A stretch of DNA of 45,972 bases from Nitrospira sp. ND1 (lineage in GTDB: Bacteria; Nitrospirota; Nitrospiria; Nitrospirales; Nitrospiraceae), in contig NZ_FWEX01000003.1 in the NCBI RefSeq assembly GCF_900170025.1, positions 1-45,972 on the forward strand, in the 5' to 3' direction. Numbering within the stretch: position 1 is the first letter of the stretch; every line of letters starts with the position of its first letter. Below are positions 1 to 9,254 of the stretch, in pieces. Below the pieces are notes generated by a model. That model saw nothing but the letters and a program-made list of their open reading frames with translations. It did not search any database and had not been told where the DNA came from. Position numbers and translations under genes: made by a program.

Positions 1-83
1 GTGTCAATCATCAGCCGAAGTTGACCCTTTTATTCTGATGTGAAATTGACCCCTCCCCCGAGTTGAATCTGCATGTGATGGCG

Positions 84-875
84 CTATGACTCCGACTGGG
101 CCGCGGCACCGACAGGGGACTTGAAGAGCCCCGCCTTCCGCTTCTCTCGCAATCGATAGCTCTCACCTTTAATATTGATCGTGATGGAATGGTGGAGGAG
201 CCGGTCGAGAATCGCCGTGGCGATCACCGGATCGCCAAACACGTCGCCCCAGGCGCCGAGGCTCTGATTGCTGGTGAGCAGGATCGAGCCCTTCTCATAG
301 CGCCGAGAGATGAGCTGGAAGAACAGATTGGCGCCTTGCCGATCAATGGGGATATACCCGATCTCATCAATGATCAAGAGCTGGGGCTGGGCCAGCACCT
401 TGAGCCGGTCCTCCAGCCGGTTTTCGGAGAGCGCTTTGCCGAGCGTCGCGAGGAGCCCCATGGCGGTCGTAAACAAGACGCGGTGGCCCTGTTCACAGGC
501 CGCGATGCCCAGGGCCACGGCCAGATGCGTTTTGCCGACGCCGGGCGGCCCGAGGAACAACGCATTCTCGCCCTGCTCCAGATAGCGCCCGGTGCCGAGT
601 TCACGGATCAGTTTCACATCAATGGAGGGCTGGACCTTAAAGTCGAACGTCTCCAGCGTCTTCTGGAACGGGAACCGCGCCATCGCCAACCGCATCGCCA
701 GATGCTTGTCGGTCTTGGCCTGCACCTCGCGCCGCAGTACCTCCTCTAAAAAGTCGGTATAGGAGCGTTCCGCCTTGGCCGCCTGCTCCAGTAAACTCGG
801 CAGTTCGGCGGCAACTTGATAGAGGCGCAGGCGCTGACAGTGTGCCTGGAGTCGCTCCAGTTGGGGCGTGCTCAT
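84..875 (-). CDS. istB: IS21-family transposition helper ATPase IstB
   Basis: AAA+ ATPase that assists the IS21 transposase in target selection and strand transfer in the cytoplasm. The start is the ATG at 873-875 (MSTPQLERLQ), which overlaps the istA stop as ATGA. This coupling is typical of the family and is preferred over the longer upstream reading frame. The protein is 263 aa, close to the usual IstB length. Walker A GPPGVGKTHLA lies near residue 110 and the Walker B segment LLIIDEIGYIP about 60 residues later, followed by a sensor-like SILLTSNQS stretch. No frameshift or internal stop is seen, so the gene appears functional. Confidence 0.93.
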   Translation of the reverse strand: MSTPQLERLQAHCQRLRLYQVAAELPSLLEQAAKAERSYTDFLEEVLRREVQAKTDKHLAMRLAMARFPFQKTLETFDFKVQPSIDVKLIRELGTGRYLEQGENALFLGPPGVGKTHLAVALGIAACEQGHRVLFTTAMGLLATLGKALSENRLEDRLKVLAQPQLLIIDEIGYIPIDRQGANLFFQLISRRYEKGSILLTSNQSLGAWGDVFGDPVIATAILDRLLHHSITINIKGESYRLREKRKAGLFKSPVGAAAQSES

Positions 876-2182
876 GAGGCACCGCCCGGTTCGGCCACGG
901 CGGCATAGAGGGCCAGATCCCGGACCATCACCTCGCCGAGGTCCCCATACCCAGGATCCCACTGGGGCGGCCGGGGCGTGGGGGCGGGTCCGCCCGCGCG
1001 CAGCAGCCCGCGATAGTGCGCCCGATCCACGACCACCGCATGGCGCGGGGACTTGGCATGCCGCGCAATGCAGACCCCGCCATGGAAGATTTCATAGTGA
1101 CGACTGCTCTCCTGCACGTGGACGGTCGTGCCGACATACTCCACCGGCACAGAATAGCGGGCGGCCGCGATGGCGACGAGCGCATCGGCCGGAACGCGGC
1201 GCAGACGCACCCGTTCATAGTGATAGGGGGACCGCGAGCCCAGCGGCGTGAGCGTCTCCCGGGCGAACCGCTCGATCGGCCGCTCATGCGTCGTCCCATG
1301 GACGCGCTGATCCGCGACCGTCACCGTCCACTCCTGCAGCCAGGCGTTCAAGGCGTCCCACGACGCAAACCGGCGGCCCGCGAGGGCATTGCGCTTCACA
1401 TATTTCACGCCGCTTTCTACTTTGCCCTTGGTCTGTGCCCGATACGGCTGGCAGGCCCGCGGCGTAAACCCATAGCGCCGCGCAAAATCCTCCCAGACCG
1501 GATGCCAGAGCACGCGGCCCTCGCGCCGGCCCAGGACCAGGGTCCGGGGGTTATCGTACAGACACTCCAACGGCACGCCGCCAAAATGCTGGAAGGCCCG
1601 CTCATGCCCATCGAGGAGCGCACTGAGCCGTTCATGCGGATAAGCCGACGCCCACAGTCGGCGAGAGTACCCGAGGGTGAACACAAAGATGTGGATGACT
1701 TCCAGCCGGTCGCCAATCCAGAGACGGGTTTGGCCAAAATCCACTTGGGCTTGCTGGCCCGGAGTCGTCTCAAACCGCACAGTCGCCACGGTCGCCCAGG
1801 CGCGATCGACGCGGAGCGGCTGAATCGCCCGTTGCACTTGTTGGTAGGTCCCCGCGAATCCTAACGTCTGCAGTTCCCGATGGAGCACCCGGCCGTTCCA
1901 ATTCACTTCGGGGCCGCGGCGTTCCACGAATAGCCGATAGGGATCGATCTGACTGGGGCGGGGTCCCGACGGCCGCGGGCGCCAGCCCCCCAGCCGTTGC
2001 CACCGCTTCACGGTATTGCGGGCCACGCCGAGATCCCGCGCAATGGCTTTGATACGCTCGCCGCGCTGTAGTCGCGCCAGCACCTCTCGCACGCCGTCTT
2101 CTCGCAGCATCCCATCCTCCTCCGTTCGAGCCGTCTCCCGAGAAGAAGGTAGTGGGGTGCGCACTGGTTCTGCTAGCTCCAT
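872..2182 (-). CDS. istA: IS21-family transposase IstA
   Basis: DDE-type transposase that cuts and joins the IS21 ends. The protein is up to 436 aa; the ATG at 2182 gives MELAEPV, and a second ATG 24 codons in gives MLREDGV, which is where helix-turn-helix homology begins (REDGVREVLARLQRGERIKA). The integrase core follows, with QVDFGQTRLWIGD supplying the first Asp and CLYDNPRT the second, and a C-terminal Mu-type beta-barrel-like segment (VAIAAARYSVPVEYVG). It overlaps istB by four bases. Length and domain order match complete IstA proteins, so the element is probably autonomous. Confidence 0.92.
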   Translation of the reverse strand: MELAEPVRTPLPSSRETARTEEDGMLREDGVREVLARLQRGERIKAIARDLGVARNTVKRWQRLGGWRPRPSGPRPSQIDPYRLFVERRGPEVNWNGRVLHRELQTLGFAGTYQQVQRAIQPLRVDRAWATVATVRFETTPGQQAQVDFGQTRLWIGDRLEVIHIFVFTLGYSRRLWASAYPHERLSALLDGHERAFQHFGGVPLECLYDNPRTLVLGRREGRVLWHPVWEDFARRYGFTPRACQPYRAQTKGKVESGVKYVKRNALAGRRFASWDALNAWLQEWTVTVADQRVHGTTHERPIERFARETLTPLGSRSPYHYERVRLRRVPADALVAIAAARYSVPVEYVGTTVHVQESSRHYEIFHGGVCIARHAKSPRHAVVVDRAHYRGLLRAGGPAPTPRPPQWDPGYGDLGEVMVRDLALYAAVAEPGGAS

Positions 2183-2286
2183 GGGTGTCCTCTCCTGGTT
2201 GTGGGGGAGGGGTCCATTTCACATGATGACAGGGGTCAATTTGGCATGATTACTGACACAAAGGACTGTACGGTCAGGTCAAGAGC

Positions 2287-5200
2287 GTGACGGATCCCAA
2301 TGGTCAAGTCACCCTGATGGAATACGATCGAGTAGGCCGGAAGACGAAAGTTACGGCACCTGACGGGGGCATCACGAGTTTAGCTTACAATTATGGAACT
2401 GGATTCAGTGTGGGAACACAGCACGTGATGACCACGCTCTCAGGAGCTGGACTTGTTAGCCCCCTTGCCAGTTGGAACTATTTTGACGGGCTGGGCCGGT
2501 CTGTTCGAAAGGAGGCAACCGCACCGGACAACAAAATAACCGTCACCGAAATCCAATATGAGAGCCGTGGAGCCATTCGTCAAAAAAGTTTGCCGTATTT
2601 TAAGACCCTTGAGTCAGCCGCAGGCCGCTGGAGCACGAGCAGTCACGATGCGTTGGGCCGTGTCATTCGCCTGGATAGCCCGGACGGCACCAGAAGCTTG
2701 GTCTGTTTCAACGATTGGGTCACCGGCACCATCGATGCGGCTGACCATCGCAAGCGCGTGACGAAGGACGCCTATGGGCGAACCGTTCGCGTGGATGAAT
2801 ATCAAGGAACCTTCAGCACATGCACGACAGATGTCGGATCGCCTTATGCGACGACAGTCTATCAATATGATAACCGAGACAATCTCATCGCGGTGACCGA
2901 TGCCAAAGGCAACGTCACGACGCTCACCTATGATGAGCAGAGCCGAAAAAAGAACATGCGTGATCCAGATATGGGGTACTGGATTTACGGTTATGATGCC
3001 AACGGCAATCTCACCGACCAGACGGATGCGAAGGGACAGGTTACCTGGTTTCGTTATGACGCGCTCAACCGGCAGGTGCAAAAGGACTTCACGACCCAAA
3101 AGGCGCTTGGGTCGGGCGACATTCGCTACACCTATGACGGCACAACAAACAATCGCAAGGGGCGTCTCCAACAGATTTTGGATGCCTCGGGGACAGTTGT
3201 GTTCCAGTACGACAGCATGGGGCGCGTGTTGCGGAGCGACAGAACGCTCGACGGAGTCACCTATACGACCCAGAATACTTATGATGGATTAGGACGGCTC
3301 CTGACCGTGACCTATCCCGGCACACCGGTGAAGACCATCGGTTACGCTTACAATGGTCCCGTACTGGACAAGGTGTTCGAGGGCACCACCACCTATATTC
3401 AGTACACGAACTACAATCCGCTCGGGCAAGCCGGCACGACCACCTATGGTAACGGCGTCTCGACCACGACGACCTATGCCAATGCCAACAATACCGTCTG
3501 CGGCCAGCAAAATTTCCGGCTGTGTACCCTCAAGACCACCGGACCGGGTAGTGGGGGAGGCGGGGGTGGTGGAACCAGTACTACCTACAATGCCGTGGCC
3601 GATTTTTCAGGCACCCAAGGTTTCCACGGGTGGTACTATCTGAACTCCAACGGGGGTCAGCTGACCTGGAACGGCAATTTCTGGAGCGGGTCAGACGGGT
3701 ACATCAGCCTCTGGGATGACGGCGGCCATCCCGGTGACAGTACCGATCTCGTGCGACGTTGGGTGGCCCCGCAAGCAGGCAGTGTGCAGATTACGGGCAA
3801 CACTTTCGATGGCGACACCGCCTGCGGGGTGGATGGGGTGCAGGTGACCATCAAGAAGAACGGGACCATCCTGTGGCAACAGACCATTGCGGCGGGTGAC
3901 ACCACTGGCTATAGCTTTAATCTCTCCAACACGGTTGCGGTCAGCGACCAACTCGACTTCGTCACCAATAAACTCACCACCTCCTCCTGTGACAGCACGG
4001 TGTTGAACCCCACCATCGTGCTCACGACCGCTGGCGGTGGAGGTGGCGGCAGCGGCAGTAGTACGACCTACAGTGCCGTGACGGACTTCTCCGGGGTGCA
4101 GGGGCAGCACGGCTGGTACTACCTGAGCTCAACGGGAGCCCAGCTCACCTGGAACGGCAATTTTTGGAGCGGGTCAGATGGGTATATTGGCCTCTGGGAT
4201 GATGGCGGTCATCCCGGCAACAGCACCGATGCTGTTCGTCGCTGGGTGGCCCCACAGGGGGGGAGCGTTCAAATCACCGGCAATACGTTTGATGGTGATA
4301 CCTCCTGTGGCGTAGATGGGGTGCAAGTGACCATCAAGAAGAACGGGACCGTCCTCTGGCAACAGACCATTGCGGCGGGCGACACCACTGGCTATAGCTT
4401 CAATCTTTCCAACACGGTTGCGGTCAATGACCAACTCGACTTTGTCACCAATAAGCTCACGACATCCTCCTGCGACAACACGGTGTTCACCCCGACCATC
4501 GTGCTGACCGCAGGTGGCAGCGGCACGACCTACCAAGACCTGCGCTATGTGTATGCCGCGAACGGCAACGTCAGCGACATCTATGACAACCTGGTCGTGG
4601 CCGGAGCCGGCGATCAGCACCTCAGTTATGACAGCCTCGATCGGTTGACCTTGGCCAACGGTCCGTATGGCACCGCGGGGGCCAATGCGTCACTCACCTA
4701 TACCTATGACGAACTCGGGAATCTCACCTTGAATTCCCAGGTGGGTACCTACACCTATCCCGTGAGTGGCTCAAACAGCGTCCGCCCCCATGCCGTGACG
4801 ACGGCCGGGAGCAACACGTATAGCTATGACTCCAACGGCAATCTGACCGCCGGTGCGGGCCGGTCGCTCACCTACAATCTCGAAAACAAACCACTGACGA
4901 TTGCGATTGCGGGTCAAACTACGACGTTCGTGTATGACGGAGATGGCAGGCGGGTGAAGAAAACGGCAGGATCCACTGTTACCCGTTACGTCAGTAAACT
5001 CTACGAGTGTGACAATGCCAGTTGCTCACGCATGGTCTTCGCGGAGGGTCAGCGCATTGCCACTGTGGGCGCGAGTGGTTCTGTTTACTACTACCATACT
5101 GATCATCTGGGTTCGTCAAGCGTCATGACGGACAGTGTCGGTGCAAAAGTTCAAACCGTCACCTACTTTCCCTACGGCGCTATCCGCATAAACAATTCGA

Positions 5201-6108
5201 GTGTCTCACCGGCTGTTGATGTCCCCTACAAATATACGGGACAGGAATTCGATGCAACTACCGGGCTCTATGATTACGGAGCCAGACAGTATGATGCATC
5301 CTTAGGTCGGTTCATATCGCCTGACAGTCTAGTGCCCGAGCCGGCGAACCCTCAGTCATTGAATCGATACAGCTACGTTAAGAACAATCCGTTCCGCTAT
5401 ATTGATCCGACGGGGCATGAGCCAGATGATATTGGTTGTTGGTGGTGTGCCTATCAATCTGGTCTTGGCTCCATTGGAGATCCAAGTCACTCTTCATCGC
5501 AGGCACTATCGACTCTTGGAAATATTTATGCCGATGCAATCGGTCCATCTATGCATGGTGATCTTTCAGGAACAAATTTCATCAATGACCGCTTACTCGG
5601 CCTTGAGCAGAATAGGGGCGAGATGCAATGGATCGATCGGATGTTTGCACCCTATGTGACTGCCGCAGATTTGAATGCAGGGGCAGTTCTCTTGTCATTG
5701 GGAGGCTCAGCAATCAAGTCTGTCTTCGAAGGAGGATGGAACTTTTTTAGTGGATTGCTCGGATTTGGAGAGCAGCCTGCAGCGGAGAGTCTTTATCACT
5801 ACGGATTTAGCAGCGACGCTGAAAGCATCATAAAAAATGGATTGCGCCCGGGAATGGATGGCAAAATCTATCTCACTACCACAGACAATCTTAGCCCCTT
5901 ACAGGCTCAAATAGATCTTGCTCTCGCTCCCAACGCAGGACTCCGTGATGCCGTATTCCAGGTAGATGTGAAGATGTTACGCTCCATGGGAGTTGACATT
6001 TCACAACCAGAGCTTGTACCGAGATTATTCAACATGCCTGGTGGTGGGATTCAACATACAATCCAAGGCGCCAATGTTCCGGCGACTGCTATCCAGAGGA
6101 TCCGATGA
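2287..6108 (+). CDS. RHS-repeat protein with ART-like toxin tip, 5' end removed by IS21
   Basis: YD/RHS repeats run from the first codon; the reading frame continues back to the IS boundary at 2261 (LYGQVKSV), so the natural N-terminus is lost and 2287 is only the first usable start. YD motifs (YDRVGRK, YDALGRV, YDNRDNLI) form the RHS shell. The core is interrupted at about residues 425-745 by two Gly-linked copies of an inserted domain. The core ends with the classic GRFISPDS ... NNPFRYIDPTGH motif. The following ~230 aa tip has a small hydrophobic stretch and then LYHYGFSSDAESIIKNGLRP and KIYLTTTDNL, resembling HYD1-type ADP-ribosyltransferase toxins (family assignment from memory). The immunity candidate overlaps the stop codon. 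Confidence 0.85.
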   Translation: MTDPNGQVTLMEYDRVGRKTKVTAPDGGITSLAYNYGTGFSVGTQHVMTTLSGAGLVSPLASWNYFDGLGRSVRKEATAPDNKITVTEIQYESRGAIRQKSLPYFKTLESAAGRWSTSSHDALGRVIRLDSPDGTRSLVCFNDWVTGTIDAADHRKRVTKDAYGRTVRVDEYQGTFSTCTTDVGSPYATTVYQYDNRDNLIAVTDAKGNVTTLTYDEQSRKKNMRDPDMGYWIYGYDANGNLTDQTDAKGQVTWFRYDALNRQVQKDFTTQKALGSGDIRYTYDGTTNNRKGRLQQILDASGTVVFQYDSMGRVLRSDRTLDGVTYTTQNTYDGLGRLLTVTYPGTPVKTIGYAYNGPVLDKVFEGTTTYIQYTNYNPLGQAGTTTYGNGVSTTTTYANANNTVCGQQNFRLCTLKTTGPGSGGGGGGGTSTTYNAVADFSGTQGFHGWYYLNSNGGQLTWNGNFWSGSDGYISLWDDGGHPGDSTDLVRRWVAPQAGSVQITGNTFDGDTACGVDGVQVTIKKNGTILWQQTIAAGDTTGYSFNLSNTVAVSDQLDFVTNKLTTSSCDSTVLNPTIVLTTAGGGGGGSGSSTTYSAVTDFSGVQGQHGWYYLSSTGAQLTWNGNFWSGSDGYIGLWDDGGHPGNSTDAVRRWVAPQGGSVQITGNTFDGDTSCGVDGVQVTIKKNGTVLWQQTIAAGDTTGYSFNLSNTVAVNDQLDFVTNKLTTSSCDNTVFTPTIVLTAGGSGTTYQDLRYVYAANGNVSDIYDNLVVAGAGDQHLSYDSLDRLTLANGPYGTAGANASLTYTYDELGNLTLNSQVGTYTYPVSGSNSVRPHAVTTAGSNTYSYDSNGNLTAGAGRSLTYNLENKPLTIAIAGQTTTFVYDGDGRRVKKTAGSTVTRYVSKLYECDNASCSRMVFAEGQRIATVGASGSVYYYHTDHLGSSSVMTDSVGAKVQTVTYFPYGAIRINNSSVSPAVDVPYKYTGQEFDATTGLYDYGARQYDASLGRFISPDSLVPEPANPQSLNRYSYVKNNPFRYIDPTGHEPDDIGCWWCAYQSGLGSIGDPSHSSSQALSTLGNIYADAIGPSMHGDLSGTNFINDRLLGLEQNRGEMQWIDRMFAPYVTAADLNAGAVLLSLGGSAIKSVFEGGWNFFSGLLGFGEQPAAESLYHYGFSSDAESIIKNGLRPGMDGKIYLTTTDNLSPLQAQIDLALAPNAGLRDAVFQVDVKMLRSMGVDISQPELVPRLFNMPGGGIQHTIQGANVPATAIQRIR
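3571..4520 (+). repeat. Tandem duplication of a ~161-codon beta-rich domain inside the RHS core
   Basis: Two consecutive copies, about 3571-4053 and 4054-4520, repeat with a period near 483 bases. Both encode HGWYYL, WNGNFWSGSDGYI, LWDDGGHPG, VRRWVAPQ, GNTFDGD, CGVDGVQVTIKKNGT and WQQTIAAGDTTGYSFNLSN in the same order. Each is preceded by a poly-Gly linker and a TTY tripeptide, and the RHS sequence resumes with a third TTY. The fold looks like a secreted beta-sandwich with conserved Cys pairs, possibly carbohydrate-binding. That role is inference. Confidence 0.85.
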
Positions 6109-6446
6109 CCGCGATTGAGATGTTGGAGTGGCTTGAGGAAATGTGGAGTAACAGTCCCGCCCCTGATTCAGGCGAACAATCGTATCGCCATTTGCAATTC
6201 CACGTTGAACGGATTGTCAAAAGTCAACGAGAGCCTCTTGTGATTGCGCTACGAAAGTGGATATCACTGCGATCTGAGCCAAGGACGATGGTTGCGGCGG
6301 ATCTGGCTGCAGATTTCCATTTATCTGAACTTCGACCAGACTTATTTGCGCTTCTTGACGATATCGAGGGAGGGCGGACAAAATTTTTGCCGGGGCTCAA
6401 ATCACACTATGGAAATCTCGTTGCCGGATGCCTTTCCCGGATTTAA
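6105..6446 (+). CDS. Candidate immunity protein for the ART-like RHS tip
   Basis: A 113-aa acidic, probably cytoplasmic protein starting at an ATG that overlaps the RHS stop codon (ATGA at 6105-6108), which indicates translational coupling. No family is recognised. The sequence is mostly helical in appearance (MTAIEMLEWLEEMW, FHVERIVKSQ, LVIALRKWISL, LFALLDDIEGG), without signal peptide or membrane segment. Its position directly behind a polymorphic toxin tip is the classic place for the cognate immunity gene (established for RHS and CDI loci); neutralisation of this toxin is inferred from position only. Confidence 0.65.
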   Translation: MTAIEMLEWLEEMWSNSPAPDSGEQSYRHLQFHVERIVKSQREPLVIALRKWISLRSEPRTMVAADLAADFHLSELRPDLFALLDDIEGGRTKFLPGLKSHYGNLVAGCLSRI

Positions 6447-6550
6447 TGGCAAAAAACAAATGGGTGATCGAAGGAGTCGAAGTAAGAGCGAGCATAAAAT
6501 GATGCCCCTGGTTCCGCTTATGCTGCGGCAGAGAATTTTTCAGGTATGCC

Positions 6551-6720
6551 ATGGACGCCCGGGCGTATTGCCATGGGATTCAGCTCGATTGTATTCGACC
6601 GAGCAAGCCCGTCGAGAACGGATTCATCGATGAGTGTCTAAACGTGGAAGTGCTCTTCACATTTGAAGATGCACGGGAGAAGTTAGCGCGATGGCAGGAG
6701 GACTACAATCATCTACGTCC
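6551..6720 (+). pseudogene. IS3-family transposase (OrfB) C-terminal remnant A
   Basis: The translation reads CHGIQLDCIRPSKPVENG, FIDECLNVEVLFTFEDA and WQEDYNHLRP, matching the last ~55 residues of the rve integrase core in IS3-family OrfB, including the glutamate region (ENGFIDE). The upstream part is missing, and the match stops at the NHLRP codon where an inverted fragment of another IS3 element begins. It is a remnant and cannot be functional. Confidence 0.75.
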
Positions 6721-6721
6721 C

Positions 6722-6972
6722 CCCAGCGCGTCATGGGGCCGCTCCTCGTTGTAACTCTGCAACCATTCCGCGGTGATCTCCCGGACCTGATCGAGTGACT
6801 CGAACACATAGGCATTGAGGACTTCGGTGCGGTATGTTCGATTGAACCGCTCGATGAAGGCATTCTGATCCGGTTTTCCGGGTTGGATGTACCGCAGCTC
6901 CATCCCGCGGTCGGCACACCAGGTCATAATGCGCTCTGCGATGAGTTCCGGGCCATTGTCGAGCCGAATGTT
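6722..6972 (-). pseudogene. IS3-family transposase (OrfB) C-terminal remnant B, inverted
   Basis: On the minus strand the reading is RLDNGPELIAERIM, ELRYIQPGKPDQNAFIERFN, TYRTEVLNAYVFESLDQVRE and YNEERPHDALGG. This is the integrase core from the second Asp (LDNGPE) through the catalytic Glu (FIERFNR) of an IS3-type OrfB. The N-terminal half is absent. It meets remnant A tail to tail at the shared RPxxALGG motif, and its other end meets remnant C. Confidence 0.75.
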
Positions 6973-7154
6973 TGAACGAGCACTGGTTTCTGACGCTACA
7001 AGAAGCCCAGCTTGTGATTGAAGCCTGGCGACGAGAGTACAATGAAGAGCGGACGCACAGTGCCATCGGGAATCTGACACCTATGGAGTTCATCAACCAC
7101 CATCACAACCAGCCCCAGCCTGCACAGGAGTCAACTTCGTTGGCCGTGGTGTAA
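6972..7154 (+). pseudogene. IS3-family transposase (OrfB) C-terminal remnant C
   Basis: The translation reads NEHWFLTLQEAQLVIEAWRR, EYNEERTHSAIGNLTPMEFI and ends at a TAA after SLAVV. This is the extreme C-terminus of an IS3-family OrfB, different in sequence from remnants A and B. An ATG happens to open it, but the domain is far too short for activity. It abuts the 3' side of the IS110 element. Confidence 0.72.
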
Positions 7155-7182
7155 CAAACGGGGGAAGCAACTGTCTTTGATG

Positions 7183-8129
<947 letters not shown>

Positions 8130-8290
8130 GGGACTGTCCTCCCTTGTGGCCCGTCCTTGCATAATGCGGGCTCTGTGGCCCACGCAACTGTTCGGGCTCA
8201 TGGATGGGCAGGGCGCGATGACCCCGCTTCCCCGCGGTCTTCATAAACCTTGGTCACGTCGGTCTATCGCGCCCCAGAGAACGATAAAAG
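8130..8290 (-). ncRNA. Candidate IS110 bridge RNA region
   Basis: The 5' non-coding stretch of the IS110 transposase gene contains a perfect 9-base inverted repeat, gggcgcgat at 8211-8219 and atcgcgccc at 8266-8274. It encloses a smaller imperfect GC-rich hairpin around 8219-8240. IS110-group elements express a structured bridge RNA from exactly this region to specify donor and target (established knowledge). The loop assignments and RNA ends cannot be determined by eye. Confidence 0.35.
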
Positions 8291-8324
8291 ACATCTTTGA
8301 GGAAACGGGAATAAGATACAAGGT

Positions 8325-8932
8325 CTCACCACGACCAGCGGTTGGCGCAGGCGAACCGGAAGCCGCTTCTTGGTCCACCGTGGCAAATTCAGCCGCAACT
8401 GACAGTACACCCGCCAGAGGCGCTTATGGTTCCAGGGACGCCCATCCAGCCGGAGTCGATCACAACATTTCCAGAACCCCCCACCGACTCTTGGCCGCGA
8501 CCAGGGTCGTGAGGGCCGCGGTGACTGGCGCATCCCGCCGCGCCCAATCCACGAGCGGCCGATAGTATGTGGTTCGATTCAATCCCACGGCACGACAGGC
8601 CCGCTGAATCGGAAGGCCATTGACCGTCACCAGATGCGTGACGACCTCCCGCCGTTCAGCAGGCCTTAGAGCTTTTTTGCGATGACATCCTTCAGGGCCA
8701 GATTCTCTAACGACAGGTCGGCATACATCCGTTTGAGCCGACTGTTTTCGTGCTCCAGATCTTTGAGCCGCTTCACATCGGAGGCCTCCAGCCCACCGTA
8801 CTTCGCTTTTCACTTGTAGTACGTGGCGGAGCTGATGCCGTAGTGCCGCCAGATCTCATGAACCGGGCGTCCGGCGTCGGCCTCTTTCAGAATCGACACA
8901 ATCTGCGTTTCGGTGAACTTCGACTGGCGCAT
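8325..8932 (-). pseudogene. Degenerate IS3-family orfA-orfB
   Basis: From the ATG at 8930-8932 the minus strand reads MRQSKFTETQIVSILKEADA, a typical IS3 OrfA HTH start. The conserved YYKWKAKYGG motif is broken because its Trp codon is TGA (8810-8812). OrfB homology follows (RPAERREVVTHLVTVNGLPI, ACRAVGLNRTTYYRP). It shifts frame at a run of G near 8475 from KSRWG to FWKCCDRLRLDGRPWNHKRL, and ends near RLRQPLVVV. The catalytic integrase core is missing. The IS end tgtaagctcccc (minus strand) lies at about 9009. The copy is dead by stop, frameshift and truncation. Confidence 0.8.
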
Positions 8933-9009
8933 CGGAACCTCCTGGCTAGGGTGACGATTGTGCCAGAAAGTTCTCTTTACTGAGTGTCGTGATTTACGGG
9001 GAGCTTACA

Positions 9010-9254
9010 TAGTACCCGCCCAACTCGGCCGCGAACTTCCTGTTCCCATCTTTTGAAAATCTTCACGGCGGCTCCTTCAGGGCCAATCTCCCTCCTTTTG
9101 AGTCCCTACCACTGGGGAGATTGTCGCCCGGACCTTCTCAGGGTACACATGACAGGGGCTTGCTGACACTGAGTCAGCCCATGCTGGTTGCGGTGAATGA
9201 CAGCAAAATTATCGGTCCTATGGCTTGCAAAATGGCGTTTTTGGAGACCGCTGT
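9010..9254 (+). other. Leader region upstream of the secretin operon
   Basis: No credible gene. Two inverted repeats are visible: aatctccc at 9085-9092 with gggagatt at 9115-9122, and gctgac at 9162-9167 with gtcagc at 9173-9178. They could form hairpins in the leader or act as regulator sites. The operon promoter is probably here, but no convincing -35/-10 or sigma-54 pair could be fixed by eye. Confidence 0.35.

Larger units (their letters stand above)
1..2260 (-). mobile_element. IS21-family insertion sequence, lacking about one terminal base at the window edge
   Basis: The right end, read inward from 2260, begins tgtgtcagtaatcatgcc and continues with aaattgacccctgtc and a second copy of the gaccCCTCCCCC motif. 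The left end at position 1 reads gtgtcaatcatc followed by repeated ttgaccc/ccctccccc blocks, so only the first t of the inverted repeat seems to be outside the window. Multiple internal copies of the end motif and an istA-istB gene pair are the hallmark of IS21 elements (established knowledge). Both genes are intact, so the element may be active. RHS coding sequence resumes directly after 2260, so the element interrupts that gene. The target duplication cannot be checked because the left flank is missing. Confidence 0.9.

Noticed and set aside
8325..8932. Programmed -1 frameshifting between IS3 orfA and orfB
   Set aside because: There is also an in-frame TGA at the Trp codon and the catalytic core is missing, so the copy is simply degenerate.
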